From Lumbricus rubellus (taxonomy: Eukaryota; Annelida; Clitellata; Crassiclitellata; Lumbricidae): a stretch of DNA of 64,000 nt. Positions 28,801 through 35,007 of this stretch are shown here, piece by piece. Numbering within the stretch: position 1 is the first letter of the stretch; each line of letters starts with the position of its first letter. Both the position numbers and the translations under genes were made by a program. The notes under the pieces were generated by a model. The model saw only the letters and a list, made by a program, of their open reading frames with translations, was not told where the DNA came from and ran no database searches. The DNA lies in NCBI GenBank assembly GCA_945859605.1, contig OX243815.1, positions 38,211,665 through 38,275,664 of the forward strand, given 5' to 3'.

Positions 28801-31800
28801 TGGATTTACGTGGAGTTGGTGTAGGCCTAGTGCTGTAGGCCTAGCCTATGGCATATGCAATGATGACTTTACTATGAGTCATAACAGTAAGAAAGACTAC
28901 GACAATTCTACCCATTGTAGTCTATGGGAATGGACCAGTGCTTAAATTAAACTAGTCCCTTTGCTTTATAGAGGGGAGGCTTCACGTTTGGGGGATGGGG
29001 TGGGGAGGGGCAAACGGCGGTTTTCGGCTACGGCAACCACTGGGGTAGTCACTGGCGACATCCCTCTTTGTCCGGTATTTTGTCTGTCGATCTTTACTTA
29101 GTCTTTTTGTTGTAATTTCCAAAAAACGTAGTAAATTTTGTATTTTTTAAATTTGACTAAGCTTACCTTTTTAGTATTTTTCCCTCACCTGCAGTGCAGG
29201 GATGCCTAGATTAAACACTGCATAATGAGCGTCGGCCTATTTCTAATGTTCCAAAACTTTGAACACCGTTGACAAACATTGCGATGCATGAAGATACTGG
29301 AAATATTTTGACTTTGTTTACTTTCTGAATCAATAGCGTTCTATATACACAATGTATAGGTCTAGATCTAGCACGCAGCTAAAAACGTGCGACCTGCATT
29401 CGGCGTGCATTCAAGCGACATACATAAATTATTAGATGCCTACTGAAGTAGATCACCGTCGAATAGGAGCAGTCGTGGCCGAGTGGTTAAGGCGATAGAC
29501 TTGAAATCTATTGGGCTCTGCCCGCACAGGTTCGAACCCTGTCGACTGCGGCAAACGCTTTTTAACCTAAGCCTATCTGGCAGAGGAGAAGAATAGAAAG
29601 AAGCGGACGCAAGGACGTTTAAGAGAGAACGAGATAAACGTGGATTGCTTTATCACATCATAATAATAATTATTATGATGATCGAATACGCTGACCATCA
29701 AGCGGTCAGCTGACATCTAATCATGGGCGTACGGGAGATTTCAGCAGTGGGTGTGGGGGTGCAAATATTTTACTTCTGCCCGAAAAATAAATATCGTGGT
29801 GGGAAATACTGTTTTCCTCGTCAAAAACAGCTGACCTTTTTTAGTCATTGGGTTGAAGTCTGGTGAAAAATACAATTTATTCTAGTTTTTTGCTATTTTC
29901 CAGGGTCTGCTTGCCCGAAAAACAGACTTGCCCAAAATTTGGGGGGCATTTGTCCCTCTGGACCCCGCCTCGTACGCCTATGCGTCTAATACATGTATGT
30001 TACGACCATCAGTGTTTTGTAGATCAAAATAGTATTACCTGATGTCTTTGATGAGTGGGCGATGTCTTGGATCAGCCAAGAGTATGGCGATGGCGCTTGA
30101 GAACGTTTCGATATTCCTCTTCTCAGCATACTGCTTCAGCAATCCAACCAAAGCCATCTTCTTCTCAAAACTGTCCTCAAGTATCACGTTCATCTGGAAA
30201 ACATTCAATGCATGCATGCAGTGCAATAATGAATGTGCAACGTGTCAATCATGCAGTGTGAATAAAAATTTAATGACAAATCCTATCATTCGCGGCATAA
30301 AATGTGAGGTATATTGTCCGTATCCGGCTTCTCCTATTGTGAAAATTATCATCATTGATATCCATAACAACAACACCAGCAGCAACAGTAAAAAAATCGA
30401 AATCCATAGCGATTCTGTAATCCATAGCGATTATGCTATCCATGTATTATATAGTGGTATATATATATATAGTATAAGCATTTGTAACATTGTAATATCG
30501 TAATATTGTAATATTTCATTTGTAACATTGCAATATCCATAACGATTATGCTGCCCATGTATTATACAGTGGTAGCCCATATACTGCATTTGTCACATTG
30601 ACACCATAACAATAATTAGGTCGATTCTGATTGTCGTCGTCATCGTCGTCGTCATCATCATTAATTACATCCTCAACATCCATCATTTATCTCATTCCCA
30701 TTTACTCCAATGCTCAAGAAATTACAGATTGCTAGAATGTAGACTACGACTGTGGTGTGGTTCTTACTTTGGCAAAGAGGTCTCTGGCTTTGCGGACTCG
30801 GCTTCCTCGAGGGGGTCTGGCCGACGCCCAGGCCCCCGGTCCTCCATTGGCCATCCACGGCGGGGAACTGTCCCTCCCTTCAGGAGACGACGGCAGACGA
30901 AGGGCGTTGTCAATGGTGACCATTGCCATGGTGATGGTACCGTATTTCTCGCGTAGAATCGACTCTGCCAGTTCCAGCTTACGAATGCGATGACCTTCGA
31001 TCTCAAGGATTATGTCGCCTGCAGATAAAAGAACAAGTACCGGTAAGTAAATAAATACATAGAGATGTGATAACATTGAAGACATATATCGCGTTTGTAA
31101 ATAAATAAATAAATAAATAAATGGCGTCATATTCAGAAATGCCGCGATAATTATGTAGGCTACTCGAGGTAAAACGAAATTTCACTGGAGAATATGACAA
31201 ATATAATGTTCTATGTAGCCTATTATATGCTTATAATAGAATCCATAATAATTATGCTTAGTCAAGACCTACCAATATAGAATAATAGGCTGCTGTAGCA
31301 TGACCAGTCTACTAGCAATTACTAACATTGACTGCTGCAGAATAATAAAGTTTGAGAGCTGGCTGCTTATAGGTCTGCTCTCTATATACTTCGTGTTCCG
31401 TTCTGGGTTCAAATTCTCTCGTTTCCTGCATGAACTTTCCTATGAGTATTCTTCCTGAGGTCATTCAATCAGCAAGAATAAGCTGTCCGAGTATTTTACT
31501 GTTTTGTGTGTGTGATAGCACTGGAGCTTAAGCACAGGGCCATGCCTTTATAATTATGATGACCATTATTTTTAATTTAACGGGGTGGGAGTTACTCTAC
31601 GTTTCAGTTCGTATGTACAATTGTACATAATTGTAGGCTATAAACCTACCTTAGGCTATGCGTCAAAGCCAGCAGTCAGCAGAAGAAAGTCACGTGACCA
31701 ATCAGTGTGTATACCTTATTATCGATTGCATTCAATAAATATTTTATTATACTGCCATGGCACTGTCTCAACGATCTCACGACTCGTATGCGAGATTTGC

Positions 31801-33355
31801 TTTTGATTGCAATCCAATATATGGACCATACGTAGGCCTAAATGCAATGCATTGACTCGCCAAGGAAACGCCGTACTGCTCCATGCAGAAGTATACACAC
31901 TGTTACACAGGAACGCGGGTGTAGGCCTAAGTCTCGAATCGATCACCAAACTGCTGCAGTCGCATCTGCAGCATGGCGTTTGGACTTTGGATATAATTGG
32001 TCTATTTTGTTAATTCCGACAAAGATCAGCTTATAATAAGCGCAATTAATATACAATTTTAGACTTTCATACGAAGATGATAGGAACTTTGTCTCAATGG
32101 TTCTTTACAAACAAATACATTACTAATTACTATAGCGTAACATAGTATACAATTCAAGCCAATGTCAATAACTGATTTCCCCTTCTGTCTGTATGTAGCC
32201 TATGATCTCTCAGTGTTCTCTTAGAGAACTGCTCTATATATTTTGTCCATCCTTTGGGAATTACATCTGAAGTGCTTCCAGTTCAACACGATTAAATAAG
32301 GCTTTTTTAATGAGAAAAGAACATGATAGTGTGACCTCTAGACACTTCAGGCGGAACGCAACAGAGAGCCCATTCCAGGTTCCATCCATAATTATTATAT
32401 AATATATTATATCAGCATTCAACATATAATTATGCAGGTGTATAACATAGCCCATATATACATACATAATATATATATATATATATATATAATAAACACA
32501 TGCGCGTATACATGTATGTAGCCTATGATACTAAGCGCCTTATGTGCGTCCTTGACATACGCTCAGTCCAGACATCTATAATAGACAACAGTTGGTCACA
32601 ATAACAAACAGGAGGCTGCAGTATATTATATTATTATCCCAGCTGACAAAGCAGATCGATAATATCCAGGACAATGACCCAACAGAAATAAAGCTTTCCT
32701 CCACATCCTTTATAAAATAAATCAGGGCAAAGCAACGACCTACATTTGTTCACATACATGCATACTATGCAGAGTCATACACCGCACACATGTATGCAAG
32801 CGTCTGTCTGTTTATTTATATACGCATTATTATGCACAAACATAATTATTTCAAACAATTATGCAAATATTATACTGTGCCCCTATACTGTCGGACCTCC
32901 ATAAAATGCATACATACATACATACATACATACATACATACATACATACATACATACATACATACATACATACATACATACATACATACATACATACATA
33001 CATACATACATACATACATACATACATACATACATACATACATACATACATACATACATACATACATACATACATACATACATACATACATACATACATA
33101 CATACATACATACATACATACATACATACATACATACATACATACATACATACATACATACATACATACATACATACATACATACATACATACATACATA
33201 CATACATACATACATACATACATACATACATACATACATACATACATACATACATACATACATACATACATACATACATACATACATACATACATACATA
33301 CATACATACATACATACATACATACATACATACATACATACATACATACATACAT

Positions 33356-33390
<35 letters not shown>

Positions 33391-33874
33391 TACATACATA
33401 CATACATACATACATACATACATACATACATACATACATACATACAATACATACATACAATACATACATACTGTACATACCTGCTATGATTCCTGCCTTC
33501 GATGCAGGTCCATTAGGATCGACAGCATCGACAAGGGTTGGTCTGGCTCCCTTCAGCCTCATACCGTATCCCCATCGTCTGTCCGCCACCAGTTCCACCA
33601 ACTGAACCCTCGACACAACTCCGAGGGTCGGTGGTTCCGACCGACTGTGCCTCGCCAGGTTGACGATCGCATCCACCGACATCTCGGACACATCGTGACC
33701 GTCAACCTGGACGAGCTGGTCGCCTGGACAGAGTCCTGCCTCGTGTCCGACGCTGTCCCTCTCCACGGAAACGATGTACGTCGGACCCTGACCGTAGATG
33801 GAAAATCCGTAGACCATCGGCCACGACTGCAGACGATTGCCATTCCACGTGTTCGGTGGAAACGTCTTCTGCAT
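145..33874 (-). CDS. GRID2IP: Delphilin-like formin, 21 exons, 3' end outside window
   Basis: I assembled this gene from 21 minus-strand exons with consensus splice sites; every junction is phase-compatible, giving 1,143 codons. Domains by approximate residue: PDZ1 21-94, PDZ2 95-172, HHD1 205-285, PDZ3 312-395, HHD2 434-510, HHD3 560-634, Ser/Arg/Asp-rich linker 638-975, polyproline FH1 977-994, FH2 from about 1,011, cut off by the window edge. Known role of the family: delphilin is a postsynaptic scaffold that binds GluD2 through PDZ domains and links to actin through its formin FH1-FH2 module. The order PDZ-HHD-PDZ-HHD-FH1-FH2 is specific to delphilin and separates it from other formins and from whirlin or harmonin. 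The extra PDZ and HHD are unusual. The first ATG (33874) is followed within about 20 codons by PDZ1, as in long vertebrate delphilin. No TATA box was found upstream. Introns host tRNAs and transposons. Confidence 0.85.
351..478 (-). CDS. GRID2IP: Delphilin-like exon 20 (FH2)
   Basis: The exon reads ILLGHTKMAVVDIKQALLSL and then a helix ending in YAPDSEE. It follows a TTTTAG acceptor and ends at GAG|GTCAGA. It starts with two bases that complete a Ser codon with exon 19 (KAYN-I-S-ILL), the expected FH2 continuity, and ends in phase 0. Confidence 0.85.
973..3395 (+). pseudogene. RTE-like endonuclease/reverse transcriptase, two frameshifts
   Basis: The order is: end of the AP-endonuclease domain (motif ADADTDHNLV near 1230, the catalytic D-H of the family), a charged linker, reverse transcriptase with fingers (FGFRKGRGT near 2230), palm ([13 protein letters not shown] near 2336, [12 protein letters not shown] near 2513, catalytic FADDQ near 2638) and the C-terminal thumb ending in a GRPRQ motif near 3270. 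Two breaks are seen: one near 1078, where the endonuclease frame meets TAG, and one near 2485, where a missing base shifts the frame just before the RQGCPLSP block. The copy is therefore inactive. Family assignment to the RTE group rests on the C-terminal layout (AFEMWVWRKM, RGRPRQ). Confidence 0.85.
973..3415 (+). mobile_element. 5'-truncated RTE-like non-LTR retrotransposon with target duplication
   Basis: The insert is flanked by the 10-bp direct repeat ATTGTTTTTC (963-972 and 3416-3425) and ends in a short AAG-repeat tail after GCAGAGAACGTAAAG. The coding part starts inside the endonuclease domain, so the 5' end is missing. The same 3' terminus occurs in the second RTE copy at 52836. It sits inside the TIR element at 790-5425, so it is younger than that element. 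Confidence 0.85.
3634..3663. repeat. Perfect 30-bp palindrome made of two 15-bp motif copies
   Basis: GGTACCGAAATAACC is followed directly by its exact reverse complement. It is the central copy of the motif family of the TIR element at 790-5425 and could be a protein-binding dyad or a hairpin; neither is shown. Confidence 0.85.
3885..4300. repeat. Diverged minisatellite plus AAT and CAT microsatellites
   Basis: Units resembling AACAGCTTTCAACTT followed by ATCATGGATC recur from 3897 to 4300, with an AAT run (4101-4163) and a CAT run (4163-4177) in the middle. All lie inside the 790-5425 element. The frame through this stretch is a repeat translation, not a gene. Confidence 0.6.
4495..4758 (+). 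CDS. Small acidic ORF inside TIR element, unrecognised
   Basis: An 87-codon frame inside the 4.6-kb TIR element. The product is acidic (PDIYDDDIEFY) and ends 11 residues after a Lys-Ser-Leu-Gln stretch. It has a VGDWC segment vaguely reminiscent of the C-terminal tail of some transposases, which is only a hint. It could be the last remnant of the element's own coding region or a chance frame. No catalytic motif is visible. Confidence 0.2.
   Translation: MKEKTKCKLVMNDVETSDESVQESYEEGFQVQNLCPDIYDDDIEFYTDTVKVGDWCSNDSVTQSVLYWKNDSHKSLQGHSSFFAIDV
5426..6615. other. Intron sequence without recognisable content
   Basis: Delphilin-like intron between the TIR element and the hAT-like end at 6616. I saw no exon, RNA gene or inverted repeat here. 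Confidence 0.5.
6710..7331. mobile_element. 622-bp MITE with 4-bp target duplication
   Basis: The termini are inverted copies of CGTCGGCTGAGAATTATA followed by GGCTCTATGTCC (one mismatch). ACTT is directly repeated at 6706-6709 and 7332-7335. There is no coding capacity. The right inverted-repeat core (GGACATAGAGCCTTATAATT) is also the unit of the internal tandem repeat. Confidence 0.75.
6939..7180 (+). repeat. About 40-bp minisatellite derived from the MITE terminus
   Basis: GGACATAGAGCCTTATAATT followed by CTCAAAAAGATGAAAACATG is repeated from 7010 to 7170, with a partial unit at 6939 and one rearranged unit near 7048. It lies inside the MITE at 6710-7331. Confidence 0.8.
7657..7742 (+). 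repeat. 23-bp tandem repeat, four units
   Basis: Units of GGTGATATATCTACTTATCAAAT type are repeated four times about 110 bp from exon 19 of the delphilin-like gene. Confidence 0.75.
7853..7918 (-). CDS. GRID2IP: Delphilin-like exon 19 (FH2)
   Basis: A 66-base exon, phase 1 to phase 1, between TTTCAG and GTGAGT. It encodes ESFKDRKTEVSILSPKKAYN and then Ile, the conserved FH2 Lys-Ala-Tyr-Asn helix. It was found by searching for the missing piece between exons 18 and 20, and it closes the reading frame exactly. Confidence 0.85.
8080..8140 (-). repeat. SINE 3' fragment
   Basis: On the minus strand the segment GAGTGCTTCTGAGTAGCATA, then CTTGAAGAGGTGCCATAA, parallels the tail of the tRNA-derived SINE at 23398-23612 (GCTTCTGAGTAGTGAGAGCT, GGGGCGCTATAATA). 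Confidence 0.5.
8683..8764 (-). CDS. GRID2IP: Delphilin-like exon 18 (FH2)
   Basis: Encodes IGDGEDLEDVVKYLELEQKF and a short basic end. This aligns by position with the delphilin FH2 segment having D-x-V-K-Y-L-x-L-E. Acceptor AACAG; donor read as GTAAGC (phase 1). An upstream GTTAAG could also serve but breaks the phase. Confidence 0.85.
9270..9370 (-). CDS. GRID2IP: Delphilin-like exon 17 (start of FH2)
   Basis: Contains KRMNWEKLEKVDENTVWAK, the Trp-bearing start of the FH2 lasso that binds the partner subunit. It has two possible acceptors six bases apart (TTTCAG|TATCAG|TTCAG), both in frame. Phase 1 in, phase 0 out. Confidence 0.9.
10032..10481 (-). CDS. GRID2IP: Delphilin-like exon 16 (linker and FH1 polyproline)
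   Basis: A 450-base exon. It begins GASQLRTSPSGDF, has Ser/Gly/Arg-rich sequence, an acidic helix KAFDDIVEEEL, and ends in a near-continuous run of about 15 prolines immediately before the donor. In formins this FH1 tract recruits profilin-actin for the following FH2 dimer. The whole polyproline run is at the 3' end of the exon. Confidence 0.9.
10796..10880 (+). repeat. AATC microsatellite
   Basis: About 20 units of CAAT/AATC with a few substitutions, intronic. Confidence 0.9.
11167..11349 (-). CDS. GRID2IP: Delphilin-like exon 15 (linker)
   Basis: Encodes ERNQDLIGGSIDISRPSPTD, then a basic and Gln-rich stretch to ATNSPG. The donor CACCAG|GTCAAC was chosen because it alone matches the phase of exon 16. 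No domain is recognisable; it is low-complexity linker. Confidence 0.7.
11350..12296. other. Intron, no recognised content apart from mariner boundary
   Basis: Delphilin-like intron between exons 14 and 15. It has a short AAT run near 11797-11815 and otherwise unique-looking AT-rich sequence. Confidence 0.5.
12297..13299 (+). mobile_element. Internally deleted mariner-family transposon
   Basis: A terminal inverted repeat of about 44 bp with two mismatches starts CAGGGTGGGCCAATAGGAAT at both ends, and the element is flanked by TA on each side. It encodes two separated pieces of one transposase. It lies in the intron between exons 14 and 15 of the delphilin-like gene, in sense with the + strand. 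Confidence 0.9.
12501..13002 (+). pseudogene. Mariner transposase relic (HTH plus end of DDE domain)
   Basis: Near 12501 the frame reads MAPLTEKDRILIRILR and a partial helix-turn-helix ending in EFPSRK and a stop. After about 12640 it continues in the catalytic domain with the block NPDLNPVDYSIWG, where the final acidic residue sits in the mariner-like position, followed by the C-terminal helix and RGGHIEYLFDL. The region that would hold the first two catalytic aspartates is absent, so it cannot transpose itself. Confidence 0.8.
13884..14169 (-). CDS. GRID2IP: Delphilin-like exon 14 (linker)
   Basis: A 286-base exon encoding GSSDEDFLPQRRRRFPKG, an acidic Ser/Asn/Asp patch (DSDSNNESDGSD) and a basic Asn-rich end. 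The acceptor TTACAG is good. The donor AGAG|GTTGTC is weak and could be displaced. Phase 0 in, phase 1 out. Confidence 0.65.
14325..14385 (+). repeat. Intronic repeat, copy A
   Basis: The block TCTGAGTCGACTAGTAGTAA, then CACCAACAGTTTGATCATTT, is nearly identical to 19278-19325, in the same orientation, in another intron of the same gene. Confidence 0.75.
14532..14575 (-). CDS. GRID2IP: Delphilin-like exon 13 (44-base linker exon)
   Basis: A very short exon encoding KMKTASKQRRQKTF, strongly basic. Acceptor GAAG, donor GTGAGT, phases 1 and 0. Its acceptor has a weak pyrimidine tract, so it is less certain than its neighbours, but without it the phases of exons 12 and 14 do not join. Confidence 0.6.
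15145..15252 (-). CDS. GRID2IP: Delphilin-like exon 12 (linker)
   Basis: Encodes ELPESSRHFSDAPWKGSSPA and TPRRGDVSYEKRFNV. Acceptor CTATAG, donor GTAAGA, phase 1 to 1. No known domain. Confidence 0.75.
   Translation of the reverse strand: MNFLSHLGIFRTHHGRVLLRPHHAGVMFHMKNVST
15938..16083 (-). CDS. GRID2IP: Delphilin-like exon 11 (second half of HHD3)
   Basis: Reads NVHHLLEDVTELLDTPSKSV, then LWHHIIPLLPVQDQKYC. This parallels exon 8 (NVSQLVDRMMTILDTDAKQT, LWKHLLPRLTEDHQKYV) helix by helix. Same intron phases (2 in, 1 out) as exon 8. Confidence 0.88.
16445..16545 (+). repeat. SINE-like fragment
   Basis: Shares GCCAGTCCCAAGCCAGGAG and the following purine-rich stretch with the SINE piece at 27745. 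Intronic, with no tRNA-like head visible. Confidence 0.4.
16929..17073 (-). CDS. GRID2IP: Delphilin-like exon 10 (first half of HHD3)
   Basis: Encodes DSQESFAESFGHFNSRRLSS and then SFRHQLGFLLTSRERSQLKK ahead of ALQIYEERR. The SFRHQLGFLLTSRE block matches SFQLQVNHLLTGRE of exon 7. Ends in phase 2, as exon 7 does. Confidence 0.85.
17502..17582 (-). CDS. GRID2IP: Delphilin-like exon 9 (linker between HHD2 and HHD3)
   Basis: An 81-base exon, phase 1 to 1, encoding LFTPGKTDSLLKMKRNQNHS and QDELPS. Acceptor TTTTAG, donor GTAAGA. Confidence 0.75.
18246..18394 (-). CDS. GRID2IP: Delphilin-like exon 8 (second half of HHD2)
   Basis: Reads NVSQLVDRMMTILDTDAKQT, then LWKHLLPRLTEDHQKYV. The LDTxAKQxLW motif is the signature of the second HHD of delphilin. 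The acceptor at 18395-18396 is chosen over a later CAG because it keeps the frame (AG|A gives Arg). Phase 2 in, 1 out. Confidence 0.9.
18849..19044 (-). CDS. GRID2IP: Delphilin-like exon 7 (first half of HHD2)
   Basis: Encodes VVNWSSSSGSSASSDSSPER, a WLPD segment, and SFQLQVNHLLTGREKAHMRR up to KFREDR. Acceptor TTTGCAG, donor GTGGAC. The position between PDZ3 and exon 8 matches vertebrate delphilin. Confidence 0.88.
19278..19325 (+). repeat. Intronic repeat, copy B
   Basis: A near-identical copy of 14325-14385 (GACTAGTAGTAGCACCAACA). Confidence 0.75.
19741..19844 (-). CDS. GRID2IP: Delphilin-like exon 6 (end of PDZ3)
   Basis: Encodes KCSHEYLIKLLQDSGQCPRL and EVIQGSQGLVEHQD. The CSH-x(5)-LLQ-SG segment corresponds to the alpha-B helix of the delphilin PDZ next to HHD2. 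Phase 2 in, 1 out. Confidence 0.88.
20656..20811 (-). CDS. GRID2IP: Delphilin-like exon 5 (most of PDZ3)
   Basis: Reads IFTIDRVDGSFGFVLRGHSP, then VCIESVLTGGPADRAGL and RPGDGIIRLNGIDVR. The carboxylate-binding loop is GFVL and the GPADRAGLRPGD turn is canonical. It begins with one base completing Arg, so the preceding exon must end in phase 2. Confidence 0.92.
21683..21817 (-). CDS. GRID2IP: Delphilin-like exon 4 (end of HHD1)
   Basis: Begins SFIPLKHRAQFDALLDQKSD, matching the last helix of delphilin HHD1. The 3' end is uncertain. CCAAG|GTTAGG (used here) fits the phase of exon 5; stronger-looking donors at 21647 (CCG|GTAAGA) or 21665 (AAG|GTATTA) would need an extra exon between 20812 and 21640. 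Confidence 0.75.
22212..22298 (-). tRNA. tRNA-Arg(TCT) with 14-nt intron
   Basis: An 87-base gene with acceptor stem GTCTCCG/CGGAGAC, D-arm GGCGCAATGGATAGCGC, anticodon TCT, intron after the anticodon-adjacent A, and T-arm with GGTTCGAGTCC. Removing GTGGTGAAGATGCA leaves 73 nt. Introns in tRNA-Arg(TCT) are typical of animals. It lies in the intron between exons 3 and 4, on the same strand as the delphilin-like gene. Confidence 0.93.
22979..23065 (+). tRNA. tRNA-Arg(TCT) with 14-nt intron, divergent copy
   Basis: The mature part is identical to the gene at 22212-22298; only the last two intron bases differ (TG instead of CA). It is in opposite orientation about 680 bp away, so the two form an inverted pair. 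Confidence 0.93.
23398..23612 (-). mobile_element. tRNA-derived SINE
   Basis: On the minus strand the head reads GGTGCTGTAGTGGTAGCGTC (box A-like) and GGTTCGAATCC (box B). An anonymous body follows, then a tail GGGGCGCTATAATAAGTGC. The GCGCTATA tail recurs near 52530, 57720, 59215 and 63003, so it marks a local SINE group. Confidence 0.7.
23919..24000 (-). tRNA. tRNA-Ser(CGA)
   Basis: Eighty-two bases, class II with a long variable arm (GGGCTCTGCCC), acceptor GCAGTCG/CGGCTGC, anticodon loop CTCGAAA, T-loop GGTTCGAATCC. Confidence 0.93.
24625..24762 (+). repeat. GAAT tetranucleotide microsatellite, interrupted
   Basis: Runs of TGAATGAA with GTGA, GGAT and unique interruptions. Confidence 0.9.
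24804..24963 (-). pseudogene. Split tRNA-Arg(TCT)-like pseudogene
   Basis: The 5' half (AGTCTCCATGGCGCAATGG, complement of 24945-24963) and a T-arm half (GCGGGTTCGAGTCCCACTA, complement of 24811-24829) occur in the right order on the minus strand. They are separated by about 90 bases of unrelated sequence, with the anticodon region lost. Confidence 0.6.
25005..27472 (+). mobile_element. hAT-superfamily transposon relic with 8-bp target duplication
   Basis: Inverted termini TAGGGTGCCAATGAAA are flanked by perfect 8-bp direct repeats GCCTACAT (24997-25004 and 27473-27480). It lies in the delphilin-like intron that also holds the tRNA genes. The inside carries fragments of one coding region on the + strand. 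Confidence 0.85.
25379..27200 (+). pseudogene. Decayed transposase of the hAT-like element
   Basis: Broken frames: 25379-25642 is a charged N-terminal region; 25913-26116 contains VQLMCIDTNASGTDN and GACV, resembling the D-T-x-S-x-x-G-x-x-x-GAC catalytic block of a transposase family found in hydra and fish; 26104-26268 and 26677-27000 continue with diverged pieces (SLTWHAGRYHVH, KRHLWHLSESLL). Stops and frameshifts separate them. Family name uncertain. Confidence 0.55.
27745..27840 (+). repeat. SINE fragment with GTCGTTAAAC tail
   Basis: The end GATATGAAACAGTGTCGTTA followed by AACAACAACAAAC matches the tails of the two SINEs in the LTR at 36642 and 36860; its 5' part is different or lost. 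Confidence 0.6.
28385..28466 (+). tRNA. tRNA-Ser(AGA)
   Basis: Eighty-two bases, acceptor GCAGCCG/CGGCTGC, anticodon loop CTAGAAA, long variable arm GGGCTCTGCCC, T-loop GGTTCGAATCC. Differs from the Ser(CGA) gene mainly in the anticodon arm. Confidence 0.94.
29469..29550 (+). tRNA. tRNA-Ser(TGA)
   Basis: Eighty-two bases, acceptor GCAGTCG/CGACTGC, anticodon loop CTTGAAA, same variable arm, T-loop GGTTCGAACCC. Confidence 0.94.
30039..30193 (-). CDS. GRID2IP: Delphilin-like exon 3 (core of HHD1)
   Basis: Reads MNVILEDSFEKKMALVGLLK, then QYAEKRNIETFSSAIAILLA and PRHRPLIKDIR, the helical bundle of HHD1. Phase 0 in, 2 out, joining exon 4 by AG|A. Confidence 0.9.
30768..31018 (-). CDS. GRID2IP: Delphilin-like exon 2 (end of PDZ2, start of HHD1)
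   Basis: Begins GDIILEIEGHRIRKLELAES, completing the PDZ2 fold from exon 1, then a Pro/Gly linker and VRKARDLFAK, the first HHD1 helix. Donor AAA|GTAAGA, phase 0. Confidence 0.9.
32904..33466 (+). repeat. CATA microsatellite, about 560 bp
   Basis: Roughly 140 tetramer units with one short CA block at 33373-33390. It is intronic, and its last units lie about 14 bp from the splice donor of exon 1. On the transcribed strand it reads GTAT repeats. Confidence 0.97.
33481..33874 (-). CDS. GRID2IP: Delphilin-like exon 1 (start, PDZ1, half of PDZ2)
   Basis: From the ATG at 33874. PDZ1 includes VYGFSIYGQGPTYIVSVE and CPGDQLVQVDGHDV; PDZ2 starts RRWGYGMRLKGARPTLVDAV and GPASKAGII, split by the intron before GD. 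Donor GCAG|GTATGT. An upstream in-frame Met 9 codons earlier, in low-complexity sequence, is less likely; no upstream acceptor with a good pyrimidine tract is seen. Confidence 0.85.
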
Positions 33875-34229
33875 GATTGTTATTATTATTGTAGTCCACA
33901 CTGTAGTGGTGTTGCAGTGCTACAAAAGCAACGACGTTGTTGTTTTAAAACTTTAAGGCGCCATCGTTTGACACTTAAACGCAGAGATTGCATGGATGTA
34001 GATTCAGTTTATGCATAATGGCTTTGCTTGGATCGTTTGGAATCGTTTTTTCATGATTATGAGCGAGAGTCAAATGTTGAGATTGTTTCATCTTAAGATC
34101 AGCTGGTCAGTCGGTCAACCGAGTTCATGATCTCAGAAGTAGAAACCGAGACTTTGTGGCTTCTCGAATTCACATCCGGTGTTTCCATGTATATCCGGTT
34201 GAGTTCAAATTGCACCAATGAGAGGAGAG

Positions 34230-34375
34230 ACCATTGGACGAAGGTTAACGTAATCGTAATCGTAAGCTCGAAATTTCTCAAGCGCTACTCGAAAGCCAAG
34301 CGCGGGGCAACAGCTTATTCACGTGTGTCGCGAGTGCTATATCCACACTACCGACACGACTTGATCCAGAAACCC
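34230..34375 (+). repeat. Dispersed repeat, copy at 34.2 kb
   Basis: AATCGTAATCGTAAGCTCGA, then AAATTTCT(C)AAGCGCTACTCG, and the following 60 bases recur in diverged form at 50985-51060 and 51375-51415; the first part also occurs near 51690 and 62620. It is just upstream of the delphilin-like gene start on the opposite strand. Confidence 0.65.
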
Positions 34376-35007
34376 TGAACATGAGGCCATCATTCTGTCA
34401 ACTATGCGTCGAGATCTGCTGGCTGGGCTACACGTGTTTGCGTGGGCGAACCATGCATTGGCGACTCTGCAAGCTTTCTGCGGATTGTTTTTTGCTTGTG
34501 ACATACTGGTAGTTATTTAAGTTTGAATTCATGCATATGTAACTTATTGAAAACTATAATAGATAGACTGATACATACAGAGGTGTTGTAAAACACTCAC
34601 AAAGCGCTATATCAAGTGTCTGGTTGCATATACATATTGTACAATGTACATGCATGCATAATTGCATACAAACGGATGCATAGGGGCCTATACATGCATA
34701 GATACGTACACAATACATGCATACAGACACACATAAATACACACGTACACGTATTGTATACACAGTTTAGATAGTAATTTAACGAGTGGTTGATGCTTTG
34801 ATTAGTTTCAATACAATATTTGTATACCTGTTTTCTGTGTGTACAGGTGAGTTAATTGTTGACGACGAGAAACCAATTTCCTCTTCTTCTGCTTCTTGCA
34901 CACTGATCAGCTCGTCATGCACTGGCAACCACCGCAGCCGCCGCAGCCGTATCATCAGAGAGCCAGTCAGTCGAGACGAGCATATGCATGGCTACGCTCG
35001 GATGCGC

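Noticed and set aside
32790..34018. Long Thr-His-Ile and Met-Tyr-Val-Cys frames over 33 kb
   Set aside because: They are translations of the CATA microsatellite; only the PDZ-coding part after 33481 on the minus strand is real.
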